Positions 1 through 10,829 of a stretch of 64,000 bases of DNA are shown one piece after another (the first letter of the stretch is position 1; the number at the start of each line of letters is the position of its first letter). Below the pieces are notes generated by a model. It was not told where the DNA came from. It did not search any database and saw only the letters and a list, made by a program, of their open reading frames with translations. The stretch spans positions 1-64,000 of the forward strand of contig JAECUM010001777.1 of NCBI GenBank assembly GCA_016617855.1, in the 5' to 3' direction. Both the position numbers and the translations under genes were made by a program. Origin of the DNA: Megalonaias nervosa (Eukaryota; Mollusca; Bivalvia; Unionida; Unionidae).

Positions 1-709
1 CTAATTATACTTGTTTACGCTTTTGTAATGCCCAGGTGTGATTTCGAAATCACACGTGTCCTTCGTGCGTGTGTACATGAAACGACGTATTAGTTTCTTT
101 TGTATGCTTAGTTATCTGTAAGAAAGTTCAGTCATAGTGATAGTCATAGTCGTAGTCAGTCATACTTGAGAGTCACATTATAACATCTTGTAGAGTTTCT
201 AATACCTTAAGGAAAAGGTATTTCTGTGCTGGAAAGAGGTGTTTGTTAATTCGTACGTATTAGGAACAACATGTGTATTGTTAGTGGTGGTAGCTGTACT
301 TCATCTACTTTCTAAATAATTATTTTCCCTGGAGAACAACCCTACTGGCTTTGGACAAAGACATTTGTTGAAACTATTTCTAAATTGGAGCAGAACAATT
401 CAAATTGTGCTTCACAGTGAAAATTCTGGACATTTTGTGTTAACCTTTGTCTGACATCATCATCTGTCATCTTGGAACGGAACTGAGATTCAGACTATAT
501 CAAATTAGAACTGTTTGTTCACAGGACTTATGTGTTTTCAGAACTTTAGAACAAATTTTTGGAATCTTCTTTGTAAATCGTAAGTCTTGTTTCACCTATT
601 TACCTTTTCACCGTGTTTTCTAGGGAAATAAATTATCTTTGTTAAAATTTACAAAGCTTGTTGTAGTCACTCTTTCTTTGTGTTACTTTGAACGAGCCGA
701 TACGTTACA
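1..709 (+). mobile_element. Diverged solo or truncated LTR, related to the LTR of the element at 20281-26790
   Basis: From about 140 onward this block runs parallel to the LTRs at 20281 and 25907. Shared blocks include TCTGACATCATC, CAAATTAGAACTGTTT, a GGACTTAT block, TTTTCTAGGGAAATAAATTAT and AAAATTTACAAAGCTTGTTG, and it ends ...ACGTTACA at 709. What follows has no primer binding site or gag, so this is a solo LTR or a 3' LTR whose body is outside the window. It contains a perfect 20-bp palindrome at 36-55. The 5' end is cut by the window or too diverged to place. The match is by eye. Confidence 0.72.
36..55. repeat. Perfect 20-bp palindrome
   Basis: GTGTGATTTCGAAATCACAC reads the same on both strands, with a TTCGAA centre. 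It lies in the upstream part of the LTR, where promoter or enhancer sites would sit. Function is unknown. Confidence 0.9.
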
Positions 710-880
710 GTTGTGATAGATGTACCAAGGAAAATCATAGTGCCCCCTATGCTGATCAAGCAGCTGAGGTTGCCAGTATTCCATCCATATCTGGAGAAAC
801 TCCTTCATGCCTGGCTCTTGTTATAGATGCTCAATGCAAAAAGGAGTTCTGCACTTCAATAGTGGAGAGGATCATGACAG

Positions 881-1069
881 CTCTTCCTGCTGGTAAAGGC
901 AGGAAAGCAAGACATTAACCCACAAGCACTCTTCTCTTGGCTAAAGGGTGTTATTAGATTGGAATGTCTATGGTGGCCCTCAAAGGCTCTTCCTACTGGT
1001 TAAGACAGTAAAGCAAGACATAACTCTACAAGAATTTACACTTGGCTAAAGAGTGTTGTTAGATTTGCA
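881..1069 (+). repeat. Two-copy direct repeat, about 107-bp period
   Basis: GCTCTTCCTGCTGGTAAAGG (881) and GCTCTTCCTACTGGTTAAGA (988) begin two related blocks. Both continue with AAAGCAAGACAT and end near TTGGCTAAAGNGTGTTNTTAGATT. The short reading frame over 688-918 overlaps this repeat and the LTR end and is not credible as a gene. Confidence 0.8.
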
Positions 1070-2635
1070 TGCTCTGAACTTGCACAGGAACAGGTATGAC
1101 TTGTGATAATTCTGACTCACAGAATATGTGATGTATCTATTGGCCTGCTCATCGATTGTAATGTCTCAGATTAAAACAATTTGAGACATAGTGTAGTCAT
1201 TTGGGTGGCATGCTATTTTTTTTGGTGCATGATATGTTTTGTCAGGCCATTGGTAGCTGCCCAGATAGTTACCATGCCCCATTTATGACAGCACAATCTA
1301 AGCCAACTTTTGCTGGATTTGCAGGGGAAATTTGTGGGAAAAATCACAGAAATCACACTTGCAAGTGTATGAATGCATAATCTTTTGTTGTGCTCACTTC
1401 ACTTAGGAGAAGTTCATGGTGATGTGGGTAGAGGGTAGATCCTCAAGAATTTCCTTCTGCTCTTACCTATACTCCTAATGTTAATTTAGTCAGCCAATGT
1501 ACTTGATGAATAAAGTTTTGTTTCTCCAAAAATACTTACTAGTTACTATTAATACTATCAATTCCAGCCACACTTCCCTGCAAATGTGCACATCTTGTTA
1601 CAGTTATGTAGACAGATATTTTTGTGTTGCAGGGTTGGCTGGATTTGGAGGTAGCAGAGAGTAACTTACTGATGTTAATGTGATGGATATGTAGAGAAAA
1701 ATATAGTTTACTAAATAATTTATTTTTTCACACCTAGTCTTTGATTTCTTAAAGATGTTCTCATATACTCTGACACTTTTCAGTAATATAGGCATCATTT
1801 TGATGTGGAGAAAGATTCCCTATAAATGAACTTTAACACTTCATTATGAGTCAGATATCTAAGAAGTTAAGAGACATAAAAGTCAAAATTAATTGATTTT
1901 CATCTGGTCAGACATTGTTACGCTTGCTCCAGACTGTGCTGCTTTATTAATGGATTGTCATGCCAAAGTAAAGACTCCAATAGATATTTATACAAGTGCA
2001 TAATTACTTTTTATAAGAAAAATGTCAGTAGCTTGCATTTGAAAGAACTCAAACCATCTCAATTCCACCAACTTTGATACTAAATGATCCATTTGAGAAA
2101 CCTTTATTCAACAGAGATATTTAAAAATGAGATTTACAGCATAGCTTATGTTTTAGAATGACTTTTTTTGCCAATCTGTGTGGATGATTTGCACTTCAAG
2201 TAATAAAGAAACCTTCAGAATCTAGGATGTAGAAGTCAGAAAACAAGGTTGTGGGTTGATCTAATAAGAAAATAATGGTTTCTGCATATTACGTTTAGTG
2301 TGGTAAGGGGCAGGCATAAATTGTGATGTTTATGGTACTCTTACTTTTGTTCTACTTTTGAACATTTGCTCAGCAATGAGCCCAAGTGTTTTCAACACAA
2401 GTTTTAATGTCAAGCCCTCCATATTTTGTTGTTTAATCTGTGAGAGTTCGATCTTGGTGTCACTTTTCTGGTAGTGATGGTACTACTAGCATTGGCATAG
2501 TTGTCAGTAAGAGGCTGTTTTAAATTTAACATTGTGTTTAAAGCAAGTGAGATTAAGTGGAATGCATCATTACTTGATCTTGGGAACTTTTATAAGTTGT
2601 TAATGGGAAATAGAGGATTGCTACATTTTTTTTAG
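1070..2635. other. No gene or classified repeat seen
   Basis: AT-rich non-coding sequence upstream of the first visible exon. About 2170-2290 resembles the degenerate repeat units at 34170-34770 (shared GATGATTTGCACTT-like and AATAAGAAAATANTGGTTTCTG blocks), so it may be a single dispersed unit of that family. Otherwise I see only short imperfect hairpins such as 1161-1189. Confidence 0.5.
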
Positions 2636-2681
2636 TAGATGTACAGAAATACTTCCCGAATAAAATATTTCTGTACATCTA
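2636..2681. repeat. Perfect 16-bp inverted repeat with 14-nt loop
   Basis: TAGATGTACAGAAATA at 2636-2651 is exactly reverse-complemented at 2666-2681. The arm is too short for a typical pre-miRNA. It may be the end of a small palindromic element. Confidence 0.88.
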
Positions 2682-3501
2682 ATAAAAACAGAAATTTTCT
2701 TCTTATTAAATATTTTTCAAGGGCAAAAGCCATTGATTTGCATGCGTTTTTTCCATTGAATGATAATGCAATTAACAGTTGCATTACTACATTAATAAAA
2801 AGAAGTTCCTAAATTTTACAGAAATTTTGGGACAGCGATATTGGACAAATTTAGATTATACATGTCATGCTTCAGATTGTGCATTTTGTCAAAACAATGA
2901 CTACTCACTTGAAAATGAAGACATTTTAATTTTTGTTAACACATTTAATGCACTAATTAATACTGTTGTGGTGGAGTAATTAGAAACATAACACATGTAT
3001 GTAACAGACTTCAGAGAGTAACATCTGTAAACAAAAGATTTTATTGACTGTGAGTTTACTTGTAAGGAATTTTGTTCTTTATTTTATTTATTTTACATTC
3101 AGACATAAATTTTTGTGTGGCCTTGGCACTCTAGCTTTGTAGCAGATGTATATCCAATTTTTGATTGTCAATTAATTTCAGTTCGCAATCAACACTGTTC
3201 AACACCCGATTTATCCATTGGTTTCTAACACAGTTGTAATGCAAGTTAAAATTGCTACTTTAAAAATTGTATTACTATTTTTAATCGCAGAATGTGTACC
3301 ATGTGTCATAGAATATTACAGGTACACACAGAATACTGTTTGGAGACACATAGCAACAGCTTATGTAAGTTCAGTCATTGACAGTTTCCGTGATGCGTGT
3401 AGAAAACTTATTATAAAAATGTTAATGTTTATTTTTAGGCGTTTCTGAAGGCATCTGATTAATTGCATAAATGTTCACTAGAGGGTATACAGTTGACACA
3501 T

Positions 3502-3571
3502 TTTAATATCTATACAAACTGATGTGTAGGGAAAGTTTTAATATCTATACAAACTGATGTGTAGGGAAAGA
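3502..3571 (+). repeat. Two-copy 35-bp tandem repeat
   Basis: The unit TTTTAATATCTATACAAACT continues with GATGTGTAGGGAAAG and occurs twice without change, followed by a purine-rich tract (about 3566-3625). Confidence 0.85.
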
Positions 3572-3800
3572 GAGAGGAGGGGATGGAGGGAGAGAAGGAG
3601 CAGAAGAAGAAAGATGAAATAGGCCTAAATATGGAAATAAAGTCTTTAATAACATACATAAGTGCAGATATATTTCCTAATTGGGAAGAAAGTAGTTCCA
3701 AAAGTGTATCACCACTGTGGCAGTATAATTTTTCTCCCACTACTACACTTTAGTATCTCACTATAATATATAATAATATATTTGTATTTCATTTATGTAG

Positions 3801-3877
3801 GGCAAGTTGGAGGACAGGAAACCTATTCTCATTCTGTTTAGTGAAGATGCCATGTGTCTTATATGGAATGCTGCAGT
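3801..3877 (+). CDS. XPO5: XPO5 exon a (first exon in window)
   Basis: The acceptor is TATGTAG|GGC and the donor CAGT|GTAAGT. The exon gives 25 codons plus 2 nt and starts GKLEDRKPILILFSEDAM. GKLEDRKP is almost unchanged from vertebrate exportin-5, which fixes frame and orientation. The two leftover bases (GT) are completed by the A that opens the next exon. The preceding residues expected from the family (a segment ending near SRK) are not found in 1-3800, so the previous exon lies outside the window. Confidence 0.93.
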
Positions 3878-4548
3878 GTAAGTAATCAAAATGATTCTTC
3901 AAATCATAATGCTAGTTTTCTCTTTACCACTAATTCTGTATTGGAATATTTACTATGTTTTGTCTGTATACATCCATACTGGACAGATGACTGCAAAACA
4001 TATACTTAGATCTTCTGTTGCATAATTGCCGGTCAAATCTGAGGCTACGCTCTTCATTGTGGAAACGGCATAGACACAAATTTTGCAATGTATGCAGTGT
4101 TTTTGCAGGAATGCACAATTCCATGAATACACTCAGAATTTAATAATCCTCTCCATAAAAAATTTTCAAGCATGTGGAAATTGTGCACAGTCAGTTTGCT
4201 GTGTGCATAAAAAAACCCATAACATTCATTAATATTAACTGAGCTCAGTCTGATCATGTGTTTGATTTCTAGAACATCTGCTGTAATCAAGTGCTTACTA
4301 AGTGACTTACCGTATTTGAACAGTGAGCCGCTTTTATTATCTAGTCACAAAAAGCATTTTACCAGCAACACTTGGTGATGTTTTACAATGCAGATGTGTA
4401 ATTTCAGTGTTCAGTGTTAATGTCTCTTGTGTTACATGCTGTGATGCAATTCTAATGCATGTGATGTAGTGTCATTGTTCTAACATGACTGCAAGGCCTA
4501 AAATGAAGTAACCAAGTTTTATCTTTATTCATTTAAAGTTATATATCA
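3878..4548. other. Start of 6.85-kb intron, nothing classified
   Basis: I found no coding similarity, TIRs or tandem units. The short frames on both strands have no recognisable domains. Confidence 0.5.
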
Positions 4549-4615
4549 TGCACGCACGCATGCACACACCCCCCCACACACACACCCCCCACCCACCCAC
4601 CGACACACACACAGA
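4549..4615. repeat. CA/C-rich low-complexity tract
   Basis: Interrupted (CA)n and C runs (CACGCACGCATGCACACACC, then ACCCCCCACCCACC). This is a microsatellite-type sequence. Confidence 0.9.
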
Positions 4616-4698
4616 GTAAAAAATTGCTTTGTTTAAAACCACACAATGACCCCTTGTGAAAATGCCAATCATGGAGAAACCGTTGCATTTGTTATGGT

Positions 4699-4894
4699 AG
4701 ATCTGGATGTTGCAGATTGGTGTATACAGTACCACAGTAGATCTGGATCTTGCAGATTGTGATATACAGTACCACAGTAGATTTGGATGTTGCAGATTGG
4801 TGTATACAGTACCACAGTAGATCTGGATCTTGCAGATTGGTGTATACAGTACCACAGTAGATCTGGATGTTGCAGATTGGTGTATACAGTACCA
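4699..4894 (+). repeat. 40-bp tandem repeat, 5 copies
   Basis: Units start at 4699, 4739, 4779, 4819 and 4859 with AGATCTGGATGTTGCAGATT and end GGTGTATACAGTACCACAGT. They differ by single bases. Reading frames in several phases over this array are by-products of the repeat. Confidence 0.93.
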
Positions 4895-5344
4895 CATTGT
4901 GATGTTGCCAAAACTTAAATCATTAGGAATCTTAGGGTTCTTTGTTGTCCTGGTACAGCAGTATAATGTTGTTGTTAATATCAGCATACAACATCAGAAA
5001 ATGTCAAGTATGGAAATTGTAATAAGCATTTTAAGTGAATATGATGACAAACTAAAACGTAAGGAGTTTCCATTTCCTTAAATAATTACCCATCATCATA
5101 TGGTGGGAGTCCTTCCACTACCTTGCAACTCCAGCCCTCACTAGTGAAAATGATATTAACTGTGTCTCTTGGCTTGATTCAGTACTAAAAATGCTAAAAT
5201 GTAGTCTATTTATCAAGAGAGAAGTCAGACAGTTGTGGTCTTCTTATGGTGCCAAATCCTATCATTCACAAGTTATTACTTCCACTGGTGTCTTGATGGC
5301 ATGCTCATACATAGCAAATTTCAAGTCTGGGTTCTGCTGGGAGT

Positions 5345-5695
5345 TTTCTCATCATAAAGAAATATACACCATCTATTTCATCATTGAATTTCACTCTATG
5401 TTTCTTATGATTAGGAAGTATTCACCATTAATTCTGTCATTGAATTTCATTCTGTGTTTTCTCATCATCAGGAATTACACACCATCTGTTCTGTCACAGA
5501 ATTTAACTCTGTTTTCTAATAAGAAAGTATACACTATTCTGTCAATGAATTTCAGTCTGTTTTCTCATTTTAAGCAAGTATACACTATCTATTCTGTCAC
5601 TGAATTTTACTCTGTGTTTTCTCATCATAAGGAAGTATATACCATTCCCATCTATTGTCACTGAATTTCACTCTGTCTACAGTTTCACTCTATCT
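5345..5695 (+). repeat. Degenerate tandem repeat, about 58 bp, 6 copies
   Basis: The recurrent core is TCTGTCATTGAATTTCACTC, then TGTTTTCTCATCATAAGGAA, then GTATACACCAT. Copies vary in length and sequence. The open frame 5191-5664 exists because the array lacks stops in that phase. It has no domain. Confidence 0.88.
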
Positions 5696-8550
5696 ACATT
5701 GCACATTATTGTTTTACATTTTGATTGCTTATTTCATTGTACAGTGAGGAATATGGCACCATCCTAATTCTCGATTCTAATGGTCATCAGTACTTCTGTT
5801 CCATCCAAATACTTGACCTTATCACACATTATTTAGCTAAATGATCATTTATTTACAGAATTAGGATCATTAAGTAATTCTCTCTTGCATTTATTTAATT
5901 TTTATTTTGCCCAATTAACTGCAAGGTTTGCATGATGCTTTATTGATTTTGCTTTTCTATGCCATTGTTTTGTTTTCTTGAATTATATGTGACAATAAGC
6001 ACAATTAGGGGTGTGGCGCACAAGAAGTTTAACTGTCAGTGAATACTCACTCCACCTACATTACCTGTATGAGGTAGCAATCAAACTACACCTGTGAAAT
6101 GTATACTCTTTGGTTGGAGGACAGGTAAGCAATGATTGCTATCAAATAAGGTTTGATTGTCCTTGACCAGGGTGAGAACAGAAACTGGCCAAGAAGGATA
6201 CTGGAAAAGGGAGATAGAAAAGAACTAGAGAACTTGAAAACATTCCAAGACGGATGCAGAATTGATCAGCCTTGATTGTGAATTTCATGATGTTGTATTC
6301 ACTCTGTGATGACAAATTGAAAATGAAAAAGTTGGCCCAGTAATCTTTGTTGCCTTGGCCTGACTTCCTCCCCACTCCAGCATCAACACTGTAGCAACCT
6401 GATTTACCAACATACCCAAACCTGGACCCAAGAATTCAGTAGTGTCTGACATCAGGCCATGTTGCTTTCAATCCTGGTTTTGTCACAGATGCACAGCACA
6501 AACGGCACCAAATACGATGATCAACTTTAGCACAATATCCAGGAAAGGACTGAGGAAGTTGACATTGACTGGCACTGTAGTCAGTAATAGTTCATACTCA
6601 GTATTAGTTATGTCATTTCCCCTTTCCCAGATAAATGGTAACAGTCTCTGATATCAGTGCTTTGATGTTTACTTCCTGGAACTTTAGCCGACTGCCAATT
6701 TAGTTTATCATCCTCAGCATCCAATTGTCCATTGTAGCCCTAGGCAGGAGACTTCTCTTTCACTCCACATCAGACACATGCCTCAGATAACTGCAACTCT
6801 CTTTCTCAACTTGATCCAGTTGTGACAAGAAAGATTTGGCCTTCATAGAGGAAGTCTTCCGGTTATTGCCTCCAGAATTTTGTACTCTTCTTCCCACTTT
6901 GTTGATGTCCTCTTGTAAAGTTCGAACAAAAGGACCAACCTGTTCACAAACAGTTTCCTCAGTTAAATTGTGTCTCATGACATCTTGCACTGTACTGAGA
7001 AGCAACTACTAGACCTATCAGCAAGACAACTATGACTGCTATCCAACTCTACTATAGTCTTTTACTTGATTTGCTCTGTGGTTTTCCATATTGAGTTCCC
7101 AGTTGTTGACAGAGGCATCAGAGGGCTGGGCATGTTTCAGCTTCTTTCCATACTTATAGATAGGTAACCTTTCTGCAACACTGAATGATTAGTTCACAAC
7201 ATTGTACTTATTGGTTCTGTGCTCAATTGGCATGGTCTCTATGGTGCTGTACAGAAAAGTTCAGTATTCTCTTTCCAGTTTCTTTGGTGTTTCCATCAAC
7301 CTCAAACATAGAGAGAGAGAGACTCTCCTGTCCATGTCTACTCTCAACAAGGATACCAAATACTCTGGACTTTCTACTTGCATCACAAAATTTAGAGGAA
7401 AAAATGTATTTTGAAGACTCGATTTTTTTACACCAAAATTTGTTAATCATCAGAATCAGATTTTGTGTCTGGAGTTTAGACTTTTTGGGCCTTAGTTCTA
7501 AGGCAGACCAGTCTGAAATGCACTCAGACAGGTGAACCATTTAAAAAATTAGGATAAGTTGGGGATTTCAAGTAAAAAGTGGCCAGGACACATAAATGAT
7601 GGGTCCAATAAGCAAAGAGAAAAAAGAACTCCAACTTTTACCCATCTGCACATGCATAAGCTAAATAGCCAATGAAAAACAATGTTTCAAACACAACTAG
7701 GCATCTTCCTAAATGGAATTCTCTTATAAGCAGATTTATTTGGATGAATTCAGAAGCAGGCCCCAAAATGTGTTTCCTACTTGCATTTCAGGTAAAAATG
7801 ACAAAAATCTCATTTAATCGGTGAAGTTTGATGACATCACCAAATTTGAATATTCCTTGTGTATTTAATCATTTGTGCTTCAACACTGTACATAAATTAC
7901 AAAATTAGCCATTCCTTGACAATTTGTAAGAAATTTCCAAAACCCTTGTTAAGGAGGCAAGTTTCACTCGGACATCATGATCCAGAGGTCTCATTATTAA
8001 TTTATCAGATAAATTCAGAGAAATACCAAGGACCCCACTAAGATACTCAGGATGGGTAAATCCTCCTCCAGACATTTTTCTTCTGTAAGGGCCAAGTTTC
8101 TCAGAGCAAGAACAGATTTTTGCTCATTATCTCTTGGCACCAGTCTCTTTCTTTTTCATTACTAATGGTATCTTGTTCCAACACGTAGGGGTATGAAGAC
8201 CCCAGCATTTCTCCGCCAAATACATTCCCCGAACATTGACATTAGCAATATAAGCCTGGTACCTCCCAGATGCAAGGGGCGGGTAAAGAGGCAAGAGCTA
8301 TTGCCCCTTTATCTGTATGAAATAGAAAAGATGAATTTTCATCTCTTTAGTGAGGCATGCTTATATCCCCAATGTTAAGGTGATAGGGTAAGTAGTTGCA
8401 GGAAAGCATATGCTTTGAGGACCTGTGGATTTACAATGTTTTGAAGGGTCTCCAAATTCATGTGCCTTCCCTCCAGAAAAATATCAGTAGAATTAATTAC
8501 AACACAAATCCACTGGGATTTTACTCCTGACTTTTCTTTGTCCTAAAGTC
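5696..8550. other. Unclassified intronic sequence
   Basis: There are no exon matches. Weakly open minus-strand stretches occur near 6142-6375, 6760-7005 and 7223-7540. The stretch around 8190-8340, read on the minus strand (GAIALASLPAP, YVLEQDTISNEKER), looks like a fossil of a dispersed repeat, but I cannot name a family. Confidence 0.4.
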
Positions 8551-8559
8551 CAATGGAGA

Positions 8560-9240
8560 GCTCAAACCAGTGATTGGCTTAAGTTCTCTCAGCATACACA
8601 GGTACCCAATTTCAGGATGGAAGCCCCGAGATCTATCTTTATTGCTGTGAATGAGGGAGACTTTGCAATCACAATCAGCAGGATATCCAAGATATATTCT
8701 TGCATATTTAAATTCACGAGTCTTACTGGAAGTTTGTGAGGTTTGCTTACAGGGACATCATGTATTAATTCATGGTTCCCCTATTTTGTTCGAATCTTGG
8801 TCCTTGGATGTTCACCAGTCATGGATTGAGATGTTCATACTTTAGGACTACATGTATATACATGACATTGAATCATCTGATCATCACTCTCAGTGTGGTT
8901 GCTGATCATTTTTGGGCTACTTGTTCATGAGACCTATGCAGACTAGATCAAATGATCCGAGTTTCAGATTACATATAGTTCCATCTCAGTAAAAGGGAAT
9001 ACCTCTTATGGCTTACACTGGGCTCTTACAGTGGGCGTGCTATTTCAGAATCAGCCATTAGAAATCATAGCTTGCACTGATGCCAATACATCTGGCTTAG
9101 GTGTCCATCTCATGCCCTCGAAGAAGTGAGAAGGGTTTGTTCCAGTCAGGAGCATTGCATGCACTTCAGCCTTCTGGAGATGAAAGCCATTGAAAACTGC
9201 TTTTGATCATGGCAGGAAATGCTATCAGGAATGGATAGTC
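8560..9240 (+). pseudogene. DIRS-like retroelement pol remnant (RT to RNase H)
   Basis: With many stops and frameshifts, the plus strand still spells fragments in the order of tyrosine-recombinase (DIRS-type) retroelement pol. FRMEAPRSIFIAVNEGDFA (about 8615) corresponds to the RT segment FKMETP..SI..GDF, MRPMQ (about 8930) to the RT/RNase H linker MRPLQ, and PLEIIACTDANTSGLGVHL (about 9050) to the RNase H TDAS..GWGAHL block. No tyrosine recombinase or split terminal repeats were found. Very old and non-functional; assignment is by motif memory. Confidence 0.6.
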
Positions 9241-9700
9241 TGGTTCCTTCTGACAACATGTATGTCATTGGTTAGCACTTATTAGACTTGAAGTCGCTGC
9301 TCACACAGGAGACCAAAGACAGGGCCATTTGAGGTTAGGGTATTAAAACCACTCTCATCTGATGTCCTTTTTGGTAAGCAGGTTTCATTGTAGCACTTTT
9401 AATGTTAAAGGAAGCCATAAACTGTTAATGTCTTTTTTTGCTTGGGAGGCCTGAATTTGTTAGATAGTTTAAGAACAGTTTATGATTGGTTAAGTACTAT
9501 GAAAGAAACATTTTTTACTCTAAAAGTTTGTTTCAGTGATAAATTTACGGAAAAGATTGTCTGTTGATTTAATATAGTGGGTGAATGTGAAGCACGAGAC
9601 TTTTGCTTCACAAGAACAAATGATTTTTTTTAGATATTAACCCATATACATTTAATAACTTACCAGGTCATTTTTTTTCATGCATTTTGTATATTAAGCA
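9241..9700. other. No feature seen
   Basis: AT-rich sequence between the DIRS-like remnant and the 61-bp array. Confidence 0.5.
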
Positions 9701-10185
9701 TGTAAAGTGTCTGCAGATTTTTTGATACTTATATTATTCTTTGTTTATCTTTATATGTAAAGTGTCTGTAGGTTTTTTTATACTTATACATATACTATTC
9801 TTTGTTTATCTTTATCTGTAAAGTGTCTGTAGGTTTTTTGATACTTATACATATATTATTCTTTGTTTATCTTTATCTGTAAAGTGCCTGCAGATTTTTT
9901 TATACTTATACATATATTATTCTTTGTTTATCTTTATATGTAAAGTGTCTGTAGGTTTTTTTATACTTATACATATACTATTCTTTGTTTATCTTTATCT
10001 GTAAAGTGTCAGCAGATTTTTTGATACTTATACATATATTATTCTTTGTTTATCTTTATATGTAAAGTGTCTGCAGGTTTTTTTTATACTTATACATATA
10101 CTATTCTTTGTTTATCTTTATCTGTAAAGTGTCTGTAGGTTTTTTTATACGTATACAGTATATTATTCTTTGTTTATCTTCATAT
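9701..10185 (+). repeat. 61-bp tandem repeat, 8 copies
   Basis: Each unit starts TGTAAAGTGTCTGYAGRTTT and continues through ATACTTATACATATATTATT and CTTTGTTTATCTTTAT. Starts lie near 9701, 9755, 9817, 9878, 9939, 10000, 10061 and 10123. The first unit is short by several bases. The array is AT-rich and homogeneous. Confidence 0.93.
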
Positions 10186-10246
10186 TATTTAGCAGATTTA
10201 ATTTCTTAGGTTGATGCTACAGGAGTACTAAAGTTTCCTCGACTTT

Positions 10247-10384
10247 GGTAAATTTACTTAAGTTGGGTTATTTACAATATATGCGTATAAGTGGTAAATT
10301 TACTTAAGTTGGGTTATTTACAATATATGCGTATAAGTGGTAAATTTACTTAAGTTGGGTTATTTACAATATATGCGTATAAGT
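10247..10384 (+). repeat. 46-bp tandem repeat, 3 identical copies
   Basis: GGTAAATTTACTTAAGTTGG then GTTATTTACAATATATGCGTATAAGT, repeated at 10247, 10293 and 10339 with no visible difference. The last unit's TATAAGT is also the first seven bases of the TIR element that follows. Confidence 0.95.
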
Positions 10385-10564
10385 CGAGTCCAACTGCAAA
10401 CAAGATAGACCTTGATCATCTATCACTTGATATACCAGCAGAGCAGGATCTGTGTTGTTTGGTTTACCGATTGCCCCTAACAAGTTGCATAGACCCAGGT
10501 CTACTGGTGCATTATGTGTTAGTCGATCTGGTTCTGTGCAGTTTGCAGTTGGACTCTACTTATA
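10378..10564. mobile_element. Short TIR element (MITE-like), copy 1 of family P
   Basis: A 24-bp terminal inverted repeat with one mismatch: TATAAGTCGAGTCCAACTGC... at 10378 and its complement ...GCAGTTGGACTCTACTTATA ending 10564. The interior is itself loosely palindromic (AGGATCTGTG versus CATAGACCCAGGTC). It is 187 bp and non-coding. Related copies are at 37631-37832, 40026-40210 and 49781-49970. The superfamily is not identifiable without a transposase. Confidence 0.88.
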
Positions 10565-10729
10565 AGTGGGTATATAAGGTATGCTGTGAAAATCTATTGA
10601 TCGTTTATATTGTCCATATAAAGAATTATTTGACAGTGGTCTCTTTGGCATATTTTTGGTCAATTATATTTTAGAGGGAATATTTTTTTAGGATTTCTTT
10701 GGTTTATATATTTTCATTTATTTATGTAG

Positions 10730-10829
10730 AGCTGCAGAGAAGGAGTCCAAAGAGGAATTCTACTACTTGTTTTTGAAGAGGTTGTGCCAAGTTTTGACAG
10801 AGATCGGGAAACAGCTATGTGCATTATGG
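10730..10829 (+). CDS. XPO5: XPO5 exon b
   Basis: The acceptor TTATGTAG|A supplies the third base of the split valine codon. The next 33 codons include FYYLFLKRLCQVL and GKQLCAL, matching the vertebrate stretch YVFLKRLCQVLCALGNQLCALL. The donor is TATGG|GTAGGA and the exon ends in phase 0. The exon follows a 6.85-kb intron that holds the 61-bp and 46-bp arrays and a TIR element. Confidence 0.95.

Noticed and set aside
688..918. 76-codon plus-strand open frame starting at the LTR end
   Set aside because: It overlaps the LTR terminus and a two-copy repeat and has no domain. It does not match the exportin-5 segment expected upstream of 3801.
4529..4987. 152-codon minus-strand frame and overlapping frames in other phases
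   Set aside because: Created by the 40-bp tandem array (repeated IYCGTVYTNLQ). No protein family, and the array is open in several phases.
7223..7540. Minus-strand 105-codon frame
   Set aside because: No recognisable motif on reading through. The neighbouring frames are closed, and composition is like the surrounding intron.
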